Assembly (NCBI GenBank): GCA_946410395.1
Contig: CAMKAE010000114.1
Location: 1-7,100, forward strand
DNA: 7,100 bases
Source of the DNA: an uncultured Clostridia bacterium
GTDB taxonomy: Bacteria > Bacillota > Clostridia > Christensenellales > Aristaeellaceae
Direction of reading: 5' to 3'
The translations under genes were made by a program, and so were the position numbers. Shown here in pieces: positions 1 through 6,800 of the stretch (the stretch's first letter is position 1; each line of letters begins with the position of its first letter). Below the pieces are notes generated by a model. That model searched no databases, was not told the DNA's origin, and saw only the letters and a program-made list of their open reading frames with translations.

Positions 1-2473
1 AGTCCTCAAACTGCGTCATGTCCGCCAGCGCGCCCCGGATGGCCAGCTCGTAGGGAATCGTGTAGTTGATGCCCGTGGCCACGTCCGGCGCATTGCCGGA
101 GGAGCGCGCAAGCACCAGCTTGTACTGGTCCGGCATCACGGACAGGTCGACCTGGATGCCGGTCTCCTTCGTGAACCCGTCGTCGATGAGCTTCTGCATG
201 ATCTGCACATACTGGTTCGAGCGGTTGACCCACACCTGCAGGTGGGAGGGATCGGTGCCGCTGATGGAGTAGCGCTGGGAGGTGAAGGAGCCGGTGAAGC
301 GCTGGAAGCTCTTGCCGGCGTCCGCGCCGAAGCCCGCCGCTTTCGGCAATTCGGCCCCTTCCTGATACAGGTAGAGCCGGTCGATGGCCAGGTTATTGGT
401 CAGCAGGGCGTCCACGGTGTTGGCCAGATACTGGTTGGCGGAGTTGCTGGAGGAGGAGAGTTCGCCGATGCGGTAGGGGATCTCGTCCGTGTTGGCCGCC
501 AGGCTCTCCAGCTGGCTGGCCGCGATGAGCATCGAGGCCATCACCGCCACGTTCTCATCCGACCCGGAGTACTTGATATACTTCTTCTCCAGCCCCCGCA
601 GCTTTTCCGCGCAGGCCAGCAGCCGCGTGTCGATGTCGGGGATATAGCGGGAGAGCCTCAGGTCCCGGTACTTGTCCGCGTTGGTGCCGGCCACCTTGGT
701 GATCTCCAGGGCAAGGTCGTTGACCTCGTACATGGTCTCGTCCAGGGCCTCGAGCACCTCGCGCAGGGGCTCGATGGAGATGCAGACGGTGAGGGTGTGC
801 TCGCCGGCGGTCAGGGGAATGCTGATCTTCGCGCCGTCGCCGTCGGCCAGGGTGCGGGTCTGGTAGCCGGTGCCGTAGGCCAGCGGGATCCGTTCAAACG
901 CGTCGGACGGCAGCTTTCCGTCCACCATCACGTCCACGAAGACCGGGAAGCCGGACTTGTCCGACTGCCGGTAGTTCAGCGCCAGGTAATAGTTGCCGGC
1001 CTTCTCCACGTTCACCGTGTAGGTGAGGCTCTCCCCGGCGTTCTTGAACGAGTCGGAGTCGATGGTGTTCAGGCGGGTGTGCTCCACCTCATAGGGGTCC
1101 ACCGCCCCGTCGTACTCCATGACGCCGTGGATGGAGGAGCTGTTGGCGCTGGTGAATTCCTCGCCCTGGATCACGATCAGGGCGTCGCCCTCGGCCCTGG
1201 GCGTGCCCGTATAAATCGGAACGGCTTCCGGCGCGCCGAGCACGACGCTGCCCAGCAGGAAGGTGCCCTCCTCCACGGTCAGGGTCAGCTCGTGGGCGCC
1301 GGCCGTCAGAGCAAGCAGCAGCGGCTCCGTGCGCCGGCCCGCTGCGTCGGTCATGGTCTTGTGCTCCCACTGCGCGACCTTGGAGGGCAGGGAGACCATC
1401 TCGTCGCCGTAGCGGTCCACGGACATCTCCGTGTTCCGCAGCCAGGTGGCCTCGAGCTTTACGCTGCGGCACTCGTAGAACGGATACACTCCGTTCACCT
1501 GCAGGCCCAGCTTGGCCGGCAGCACCGCCTGCTCGCTCTCCCCTTTTTCCGTGTCGTAGGGATAGTAGTTGAAGGAAACGGCGTACAGGGCGTCCTCCGG
1601 AACCGTCACCCGCAGGGTCACCTCGTTGCCGTAGGCGGCCCGGAGCACCTGCGCGGCGTCAAAGCCCCGCGTGTCGTCCGTGAGGGTGGCGGCTTCTTCC
1701 TCCCCCTCCGCCGTGACGATGTCCCGCAGGGCTGTCTCAAGCGGGAAGACCAAATCCTCGCCGTCGTAGACGGGATCCGTGTAGCGCGCCGACACCGCGG
1801 TGTAATTCCGGAAGATCCGCTCGCTGACGAAGGTTCCGCCGCCCTGGGGCGCGCGCAGGATCAGGGCGCCCAGCAGGAAGCCGCCGCCGTTGTCCGTCAG
1901 GGTCACGGTGTGCTCGCCCGCGCTCAGTTCGAACTGCAGCGGTTCTCCGAGGCGGCCCGCGGCGTCCGCCGGCAGGACGGTTTCCCAGCCGCTCCCGGTC
2001 AGGCTCAGCGCCAAGTCCCGGGCTTCATAGAACGGGCAGGCCCCGTCCACCGCCAGCGCCAGGCGGACGGCAACGACATCCCCCGCCGCATGCGCCTCCA
2101 GCCCCAACTGAAAAACCGCGTCCGAGGGTACATTGAAAGCGAAGGTGACGCTGTCCCCCTCGCTGACCCTCAGCGCGCGCTTTGCGTTTTTCTCTTTCCC
2201 GTCCTTGTCGAGGAAGTCCCGGGAATAGTCCATGGCCTCCTCGTTTCGCACCACGGCATCCCGGTTCAGGTCCTCGACGTACTCCTGCGCCGGGAAGGCG
2301 ATGTCTTCGCCGCTGTAGTTCCGGAACGTGTAGCCGGCGGAGATCCTTGCATAGTTCGTCCGGATCCGCTCCTCGTCCGCTGCCTCATCCGCATACGAAA
2401 AAGCAGCCGTCGCCACACACAGCAGCGCCGCCAACAGGAACACATTTCTCAGAATTCGTTTTCTTTTGTCCAT
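1..2473 (-). CDS. Large multi-module extracellular solute-binding protein of a carbohydrate ABC transporter (3' end outside window)
   Basis: The frame is open from the ATG at 2473-2471 to the left edge, giving 824 residues with no stop. Residues 1-28 form a signal peptide (KRKR, hydrophobic core, SYA before D29). Cys19 is preceded by Leu, so there is no proper lipobox. Three beta-sandwich, carbohydrate-binding-like regions follow at about 42-208, 225-415 and 430-595, each ending in an [S/T]AGxH turn (184, 390, 555). A helix-rich linker spans about 596-730. From about 740 (LQVWVNRSNQY, then TKETGIQVDLSVMP and SSGNAPDVATG) the sequence matches the N-terminal lobe of family 1 solute-binding proteins; the rest of that domain is cut off. 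The family feeds sugar ABC importers, and the divergent arabinanase genes suggest arabino-oligosaccharides as ligand, which is inference. The ATG is chosen for its signal peptide and the upstream AGGGTGA. Membrane permeases may follow to the left, unseen. Confidence 0.9.
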   Translation of the reverse strand, partial: MDKRKRILRNVFLLAALLCVATAAFSYADEAADEERIRTNYARISAGYTFRNYSGEDIAFPAQEYVEDLNRDAVVRNEEAMDYSRDFLDKDGKEKNAKRALRVSEGDSVTFAFNVPSDAVFQLGLEAHAAGDVVAVRLALAVDGACPFYEARDLALSLTGSGWETVLPADAAGRLGEPLQFELSAGEHTVTLTDNGGGFLLGALILRAPQGGGTFVSERIFRNYTAVSARYTDPVYDGEDLVFPLETALRDIVTAEGEEEAATLTDDTRGFDAAQVLRAAYGNEVTLRVTVPEDALYAVSFNYYPYDTEKGESEQAVLPAKLGLQVNGVYPFYECRSVKLEATWLRNTEMSVDRYGDEMVSLPSKVAQWEHKTMTDAAGRRTEPLLLALTAGAHELTLTVEEGTFLLGSVVLGAPEAVPIYTGTPRAEGDALIVIQGEEFTSANSSSIHGVMEYDGAVDPYEVEHTRLNTIDSDSFKNAGESLTYTVNVEKAGNYYLALNYRQSDKSGFPVFVDVMVDGKLPSDAFERIPLAYGTGYQTRTLADGDGAKISIPLTAGEHTLTVCISIEPLREVLEALDETMYEVNDLALEITKVAGTNADKYRDLRLSRYIPDIDTRLLACAEKLRGLEKKYIKYSGSDENVAVMASMLIAASQLESLAANTDEIPYRIGELSSSSNSANQYLANTVDALLTNNLAIDRLYLYQEGAELPKAAGFGADAGKSFQRFTGSFTSQRYSISGTDPSHLQVWVNRSNQYVQIMQKLIDDGFTKETGIQVDLSVMPDQYKLVLARSSGNAPDVATGINYTIPYELAIRGALADMTQFED
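1229..2350 (-). repeat. Tandem duplicated beta-sandwich modules inside the solute-binding protein
   Basis: Residues about 42-208 and 225-415 are two diverged copies of one module. Landmarks occur in the same order in both: GED at 55-57 and 238-240 followed by FP, PFYE at 147-150 and 331-334, DAAGR at 170-174 and 376-380, EPL at 177-179 and 383-385, [S/T]AGxH at 184-188 and 390-394, and FLLG at 199-202 and 405-408 leading into a closing AP at 208-209 and 414-415. The second copy carries extra loops, including an insertion after PFYE. The spacing and order of the landmarks argue for duplication rather than chance. Ligand-binding residues cannot be assigned from sequence alone. Confidence 0.75.
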
Positions 2474-2477
2474 GCAC

Positions 2478-2484
2478 TCACCCT
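2478..2484 (-). promoter_or_regulatory. Ribosome binding site of the solute-binding protein gene
   Basis: On the minus strand AGGGTGA ends four bases before the ATG at 2473, with its AGGG part seven bases away. It is a moderate Shine-Dalgarno match and supports this ATG as the start. Confidence 0.6.
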
Positions 2485-2500
2485 GCTTTCAAAGGCCGGA

Positions 2501-2520
2501 AACAAAAACATGTTGCTGTT
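2501..2520. promoter_or_regulatory. 20-bp dyad, candidate operator
   Basis: The sequence reads AACA-AA-AACA then TGTT-GC-TGTT. Sixteen of twenty positions are symmetric about the centre at 2510/2511, and only the two-base gaps differ. It lies roughly 5 to 24 bases downstream of the transcription start predicted for the minus-strand promoter and also covers the -35 position of the candidate plus-strand promoter. That placement suits a repressor blocking both directions. It does not look like the known Bacillus AraR operator, so the regulator is not identifiable. Confidence 0.45.
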
Positions 2521-2541
2521 CGTCTGATTTGATGATATAGT
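2513..2541 (+). promoter_or_regulatory. Candidate extended -10 promoter for the arabinanase operon
   Basis: TATAGT (2536-2541) matches the -10 consensus at five of six bases and is preceded by TGA, giving the TGn extended -10 motif. Seventeen bases upstream TTGCTG (2513-2518) is only a three-of-six -35 match. Transcription would start near 2548 and leave a leader of about 105 bases. The -10 overlaps that of the opposing promoter by two bases, so both could hardly be occupied at once. No better plus-strand promoter is visible before 2653. Confidence 0.4.
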
Positions 2542-2560
2542 GTAATCGCCTTCTTGTCAA
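2532..2560 (-). promoter_or_regulatory. Sigma-A type promoter driving the solute-binding protein gene
   Basis: Read on the minus strand, a perfect -35 TTGACA (2560-2555) is followed after exactly 17 bases by TATCAT (2537-2532), one mismatch from the consensus -10. The predicted transcription start is near 2525, giving a leader of about 50 bases before the ATG at 2473. This is the strongest promoter match in the region. Confidence 0.8.
2540..2554 (+). promoter_or_regulatory. Possible CcpA catabolite-repression (cre) site
   Basis: TGTAATCGCCTTCT (2541-2554) agrees with the degenerate cre consensus TGWAANCGNTNWCA at 12 of 14 positions, including the TGnAAnCG core. It fills the spacer of the minus-strand promoter and starts at the last base of the candidate plus-strand -10, so binding would affect both. 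CcpA control of arabinan genes is known in Bacillus subtilis. The right half-site is imperfect. Confidence 0.3.
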
Positions 2561-2578
2561 TGCTCAAATCGTGTCTTT

Positions 2579-2610
2579 TGGGAAAACTGGCATTATTTCC
2601 TATTTCTTTT
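2579..2610 (+). other. Weak leader hairpin followed by a T-rich run
   Basis: TGGGAAA (2579-2585) can pair with TTTCCTA (2596-2602), with one G-U pair and a 10-base loop, and is followed by TTTCTTTT (2603-2610). If the plus-strand transcript starts near 2548 this would form in its leader. The shape is that of an attenuator or weak intrinsic terminator, but the stem is short and A/U-rich. Confidence 0.2.
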
Positions 2611-2635
2611 CACAATCGAAATGAAAACGACACAA
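2607..2635 (+). promoter_or_regulatory. Inverted repeat and second cre-like half-site upstream of the arabinofuranosidase gene
   Basis: TTTTCA (2607-2612) and TGAAAA (2622-2627) form a perfect 6-bp inverted repeat with nine bases between. The right arm begins TGAAAACGACACAA (2622-2635), which matches the cre consensus at 11 of 14 positions with a perfect left half and a poor right half. Either reading would place a protein-binding site just upstream of the ribosome binding site. Confidence 0.2.
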
Positions 2636-2640
2636 AGGCT

Positions 2641-2655
2641 GGAGGAATCGCCGTG
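2641..2655 (+). promoter_or_regulatory. Ribosome binding site that fixes the GTG start of the GH51 gene
   Basis: GGAGG (2641-2645) lies seven bases before GTG (2653-2655), ideal spacing. The peptide from this GTG begins with VKKS and a textbook signal peptide. The frame is open further upstream to an ATG at 2554, but that start has no comparable ribosome site and would bury the signal peptide behind 33 extra polar and hydrophobic residues. Confidence 0.85.
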
Positions 2656-5274
2656 AAAAAAAGCATCCTGCGCCTGATCGCCGCCGCGGCCTCCCTGATC
2701 CTGTGCCTCGGCAGCGCCCTCGCCGTCCGCTTTGAGGTGGACGGCACCGAGCCCGGCGGCGGGATCTCCGCCTCCACGCTGCTCTACGGCATCTTCCTGG
2801 AGGACATCAACCACGCCGTGGACGGCGGGCTGTACGCGGAGCTGGTAAAGAACCGCTCCTTTGAGTACGGCAGCGCCGCGGCCAACGGGAACCGGCACGG
2901 CTGGGCGGCCCAGGAGGGCGTGACCCTCGAGGTCGTCGACGGCGCAGCCGACGGCACGGCCCTGCACGAGAACAACCCGCACTATGCCCGGATCGTCAAC
3001 GGCGGCGCGGAGCCGGCCGGCATCCTGGGCACCGGCTTTCTGGACGGCATGGCCGTGGAGGGCGGAGCGGCGTACACATTCAGCGCCTTCCTGCGGGCAG
3101 ATGCGGAACCGGGGCCGGTGACCGTCTCCCTGCGGGACACCGGCGGCCGGGTGTACGCGGAGGCGGAAATCCCGGGCATCACGCCGGACTGGCTGCGCTT
3201 TACGGCCGATCTCCGCCCGTCGGAGAGCGTGAGCCGGAACCTGCGGCTCTGCCTGAGCGTCGCGCCCGGGGCCGCCGTGGACGCGGACATGATCTCTCTG
3301 ATGCCCGCAGACACCTACGCCGCGCTCCCGGTGCGCCGGGACCTGGGCCAGCTGCTCGAGGACCTGCACCCGGCCTTCCTGCGCTTCCCGGGCGGCTGCG
3401 TCATCGAAGGGAGAAGCCCGGAGACCATGTACAGCTGGAAGGCCTCGATCGGAGACGGCCAGGCGATGGTCATCAACGGGCAGGAGACCGTGGGCGACAT
3501 CGCCCTGCGGCCCCAGGGCGAGGACATCTGGAGCGGCACCCGCACCCACCCCTACTACACCACCTACGGTCTGGGCTTCTACGAGTACTTCTGCCTGTGC
3601 GAAGCGCTGGGCTGCATGCCCCTGCCGGTGCTCAACGCCGGCATGACCTGCCCGGTCCAGAGCCCACATTACACCGTGTATCCGCTCCGGAGTGCGGAAT
3701 TCCGGCAGTGCGTGCAGGACGCGCTGGACCTGGCGGAGTTCTGCCGGGGCGGCGCCGGCACCCGCTGGGGCGCGGTGCGCATCGCCATGGGGCACCCGGA
3801 GCCCTTTGACCTGCGGTATATGGCCATCGGCAACGAACAGTGGCAGAGCGAATACTTCGACCACTATCTGGCCTTTGTGGAGGCCTTTGACGCGGCCGAG
3901 GCGGAGAACCCGGAGATCTACGGGAACATCGGCTTCATCGTGGCCAACGGGCCGACCTCCTCCAGCGCCGAGGGCTGGGATTACGTGGAGGGCTATGTGG
4001 GCGCGGAGGACACCCGCACCGCGCTGGTGGACGAGCACTACTACAACAGCCCCGAATGGTTCCTGACCCACACGGACCGTTACGACAGCTACGACCGGGA
4101 TCTGCCGGCCAAGGTGTTCCTGGGCGAATACGCCAGCCAGTCCAATCAGCTGATCTCCGCGCTGGCGGAGGCCGCGTTCATGACCGGGCTGGAGCGCAAC
4201 GCCGACGTGGTGTTCCTGGCCTGCTACGCCCCGCTTTTCGGCAACGCGACCGTCAATCAGTGGACCCCGGACCTCATCTTCTTCAACAACACGGAGGCCT
4301 TCGGCACCGTGAACTATCAGGTGCAGCGCATGTTCATGGCCAACCGGCCGGCCACCGTGCTGCCCTCCGCCCTGGACAGCGGGGCTGCCGTCACCCAGCC
4401 GCGGCTCCGCGGCGCCTGCGGCCTGGGCAGCTGGCAGACCGCCGTCGCCTATGACAATCTGGCCGTGACCGACGCCGCCACCGGCGAAACGCTCTTCGCC
4501 GCAGATTTTGACGGCGAAGCGGACCTCGCCGCCCTGGGCCTGGACGTGCACACCGGGAGCTGGTCGATCAGCGACAGCCGGCTGGTGCAGACCCACACCG
4601 GCGCCCCTGCGGACGAAAACACCGGCGACGCCCTGTACTTCGGCGATCCCGCCTGGAGGGACGTGACCCTCACCGTGGAGGCACAGATCACCGGCGGCGC
4701 GGAGGGTTTTCTGATCCCCGTGGCCGTGCAGGACCCGGAGAACTGCATCTTCTGGAACCTGGGCGGCTGGGGCAACACCGTGTCCTGCCTGCAGATCGTC
4801 TCCGGCGGCGCCAAGTCCGGCCAGGTGGACGGCACGGTGCGGAACTGCCGCCTGCAGAAGGGCCGGACCTACACCCTGAAGGTCTCGGTGGAGGGCGCCC
4901 GGATCCGCTGCTGGCTCGACGATGAGCTGTACGTGGATTACACCAAAAAGGAAGCTGGCGGGCTCTTCGCGTCCGCGGGTCTCTCCCCCGGCGGCGACCT
5001 GATCCTCAAGCTGGTGAACGCCACCGGCAGCGCCGAGGACGTCGAGACCGTCCTGAAGGGCTGGGACAATCTGGGGCTGGCGGACACGGCCACGACCCTG
5101 ACCCTGGCCGGCGCGGGCGCCGCCGACGCCAACACCTTTGCCGAGCCGGACAGACTCATGCCTGTGAACGGCACCCTGCCCGTCGCGGAGACCTTCTCCG
5201 TCACCCTGCCCCCGTGGTCCCTCACCATGATCCGTGTTCCCGCTCTGACTGAAAGCGAGGCGATTGTCCCATGA
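2653..5274 (+). CDS. Secreted GH51 alpha-L-arabinofuranosidase, long multi-domain form
   Basis: This 873-residue enzyme should hydrolyse terminal alpha-L-arabinofuranosyl residues (EC 3.2.1.55) from arabinan or arabinoxylan side chains outside the cell. Residues 1-24 are a signal peptide ending SALA, without a lipobox. The GH51 N-terminal signature YGIFLEDINHAVDGGLYAEL begins at residue 45. A CBM4/9-like beta-sandwich lies at about 70-220, and the barrel resumes with LRFPGG (243-248). The GNE motif places the acid/base at Glu395, and FLGEY places the nucleophile at Glu492. The C-terminal beta-domain is interrupted at about 600-763 by a LamG/concanavalin-like insert, then resumes with LILKLVN and ends in PPWSLTMIRVP, typical of the family. 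Short intracellular GH51 enzymes are about 500 residues, so the extra modules explain the length. The stop overlaps the next start by four bases (ATGA), implying coupled translation. Assignment is firm; exact substrate is not. Confidence 0.93.
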   Translation: MKKSILRLIAAAASLILCLGSALAVRFEVDGTEPGGGISASTLLYGIFLEDINHAVDGGLYAELVKNRSFEYGSAAANGNRHGWAAQEGVTLEVVDGAADGTALHENNPHYARIVNGGAEPAGILGTGFLDGMAVEGGAAYTFSAFLRADAEPGPVTVSLRDTGGRVYAEAEIPGITPDWLRFTADLRPSESVSRNLRLCLSVAPGAAVDADMISLMPADTYAALPVRRDLGQLLEDLHPAFLRFPGGCVIEGRSPETMYSWKASIGDGQAMVINGQETVGDIALRPQGEDIWSGTRTHPYYTTYGLGFYEYFCLCEALGCMPLPVLNAGMTCPVQSPHYTVYPLRSAEFRQCVQDALDLAEFCRGGAGTRWGAVRIAMGHPEPFDLRYMAIGNEQWQSEYFDHYLAFVEAFDAAEAENPEIYGNIGFIVANGPTSSSAEGWDYVEGYVGAEDTRTALVDEHYYNSPEWFLTHTDRYDSYDRDLPAKVFLGEYASQSNQLISALAEAAFMTGLERNADVVFLACYAPLFGNATVNQWTPDLIFFNNTEAFGTVNYQVQRMFMANRPATVLPSALDSGAAVTQPRLRGACGLGSWQTAVAYDNLAVTDAATGETLFAADFDGEADLAALGLDVHTGSWSISDSRLVQTHTGAPADENTGDALYFGDPAWRDVTLTVEAQITGGAEGFLIPVAVQDPENCIFWNLGGWGNTVSCLQIVSGGAKSGQVDGTVRNCRLQKGRTYTLKVSVEGARIRCWLDDELYVDYTKKEAGGLFASAGLSPGGDLILKLVNATGSAEDVETVLKGWDNLGLADTATTLTLAGAGAADANTFAEPDRLMPVNGTLPVAETFSVTLPPWSLTMIRVPALTESEAIVP

Positions 5275-6800
5275 CCAGACTGATCTGCGTGGCCCTGATG
5301 CTCCTGCTGGCGCTGCCGGCCGTTGCCGCCGCGGAATCCGGCGAGGATTATGCCGTCGACCTGAGTGGCTTCAAGGACGGCGTCGTCAACGCCCGGGTGT
5401 CGGTCCACGACCCCTCCATCATCGAGGTGGACGGGCGGTTCTACATCTTCGGCTCCCACATGACCGCCGCGGTGTCGGACAACCTGCGCGGCTGGACCAA
5501 CATCGCCAATGGCTACCGGCCCGACAACAAGGTGTGGGGCAACCTCTTTGAAGAGGGTCTTCACGTATTCGACTACGCCGGCAGCCGGGACAGCCTGATC
5601 CCCACCGACGACGGCGGCACGCACGTCTGGGCCCCGGACGTGATCTTCAACCCCGTCACCGGGCAGTACATGATGTACTACTGCACCTCCTCCACCTTCA
5701 ACGCCTCCAACCTCTGCCTGGCGGTGTCGGACCGCATCGAGGGGCCCTACGAATGGCAGGCCTGCCTGATCTGCTCCGGCTTTGACCGGGACAACCTCGC
5801 GGGCAGCAACGTGCTGGAGACAGTGGACGAGAAAACGGCCAGGCGCCGTTATCTCACCCTGGCCGGCAGCTACAACTACAAGGAGTGGCCCAACGCCATC
5901 GATCCCGCCGTGTTCTTCGATGCCGACGACCGGCTGTGGATGGTCTACGGCAGCTGGTCCGGGGGCATCTTCCTGCTGGAGCTGGACCCGGCCACGGGCC
6001 TGGTGATCCACCCGGAGGCGGACGAGGCGAACGGCGTGGATCCCTACTTCGGCCGGCACCTGATGGGCGGCAACCACCAGTCCATGGAGGGTCCGTACAT
6101 TCTCCGGGACGCCGAGGCCGGGTACTATTACCTCTTCGTCTCCTACGGCAGCCTGAGCTCGCACGGCGGGTACCAGATCCGCGTGTTCCGCGCCGAAAGC
6201 CCCGAGGGCCCCTACACCGACATGAACGGCGAGAAGCCCAACGAGAAAGGCGGCCACAGTCTCTTCGGCCTGAAACTCTCCGGCAATTACAACCTGCCCT
6301 CGGTCCGCAGGCCGTACATGGCCACGGGCCACAACAGCGCCCTGATCGGCAGCGACGGCAAGCGCTACCTATGCTTCCACACACGCTATGACGACGGCAC
6401 CGAGGCGCACCAGCCCATCGTGAAGCAGTACGCCCTCAACGCCGAGGGCTGGCCCTGCCTGCTGCCCTACGCCACCCGGGGCGAGGAGATCACCGCGGCG
6501 GATCTCAGCGCCGAAGCCCTGACCGGCCGCTGGTACGTCATCAACCAGGGCACGGACATCAGCGACGAAATCGCGCGGCCCTTCATCCTCTACCTGCGCG
6601 GCGACGGCACGGTCGGCGGCGAAAGCGTCTCGGGCTCCTGGTCCGTGGAGGAGGACACCGTGTACCTGCGCCTGACCCTGGACGGCACGGAATACAGCGG
6701 CGTCGCCTGCCGGATGCAGGACGACGGCGGCACCCCGGTGCTGGTCTTCAGCGCCGTGGGCAACAACGAGAGCGTCTGGGGCGTGAAGTATGAAGAATGA
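5271..6800 (+). CDS. Secreted GH43 arabinan endo-1,5-alpha-L-arabinanase
   Basis: The 509-residue product should cut internal alpha-1,5 bonds of arabinan (EC 3.2.1.99), releasing arabino-oligosaccharides extracellularly. Residues 1-21 are a signal peptide ending VAAA. The GH43 five-bladed propeller begins at VHDPS, with catalytic base Asp47. The pKa-modulating aspartate is Asp211 in NAIDPAVFFD and the acid is Glu273 in SMEGPYI. His354 in ATGHNS corresponds to the metal-binding histidine of endo-arabinanases. The HDPSIIEVDGRFYIFGSHM opening and the C-terminal beta-barrel at about 405-509 (GRWYVINQGTDIS, then SVWGVKY) resemble the Bacillus subtilis Abn2/BsArb43B type rather than the single-domain AbnA type. 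GAGG lies ten bases before the ATG, and the start overlaps the GH51 stop. An exo-acting or arabinofuranosidase activity within GH43 is possible but less likely. No cell-wall anchor is visible. Confidence 0.92.
   Translation: MTRLICVALMLLLALPAVAAAESGEDYAVDLSGFKDGVVNARVSVHDPSIIEVDGRFYIFGSHMTAAVSDNLRGWTNIANGYRPDNKVWGNLFEEGLHVFDYAGSRDSLIPTDDGGTHVWAPDVIFNPVTGQYMMYYCTSSTFNASNLCLAVSDRIEGPYEWQACLICSGFDRDNLAGSNVLETVDEKTARRRYLTLAGSYNYKEWPNAIDPAVFFDADDRLWMVYGSWSGGIFLLELDPATGLVIHPEADEANGVDPYFGRHLMGGNHQSMEGPYILRDAEAGYYYLFVSYGSLSSHGGYQIRVFRAESPEGPYTDMNGEKPNEKGGHSLFGLKLSGNYNLPSVRRPYMATGHNSALIGSDGKRYLCFHTRYDDGTEAHQPIVKQYALNAEGWPCLLPYATRGEEITAADLSAEALTGRWYVINQGTDISDEIARPFILYLRGDGTVGGESVSGSWSVEEDTVYLRLTLDGTEYSGVACRMQDDGGTPVLVFSAVGNNESVWGVKYEE

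Larger units (their letters stand above)
2526..2570. repeat. 7-bp inverted repeat bracketing the divergent promoters
   Basis: GATTTGA at 2526-2532 is exactly inverted as TCAAATC at 2564-2570, with 31 bases between them. The arms bracket the -10 and -35 of the minus-strand promoter. They could be paired half-sites for a looping or activating regulator, but an exact 7-bp repeat in an AT-rich stretch can also be chance. Confidence 0.25.

Noticed and set aside
242..2527. A 761-codon open frame on the plus strand opposite the solute-binding protein gene
   Set aside because: It lies antisense to a frame with a clear signal peptide and recognisable domains. Its translation is low-complexity, rich in G, V, R, H and Q, with no known motif, as expected from the complement of G/C-rich third positions.
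2554..2652. N-terminal extension of the GH51 protein to an ATG at 2554
   Set aside because: The extension has no good ribosome site, covers the AT-rich control region and would displace the signal peptide by 33 residues. The GTG at 2653 has an ideal GGAGG.
2593..4596. A 667-codon open frame on the minus strand opposite the GH51 gene
   Set aside because: It is antisense to a gene with intact catalytic motifs, and its translation has the same low-complexity character. It also runs through the ribosome site and leader of the GH51 gene.
4938..6332. A 464-codon minus-strand open frame spanning the GH51-GH43 junction
   Set aside because: It crosses the boundary of two convincing genes on the opposite strand and shows no domain or signal, so it is a base-composition artefact.
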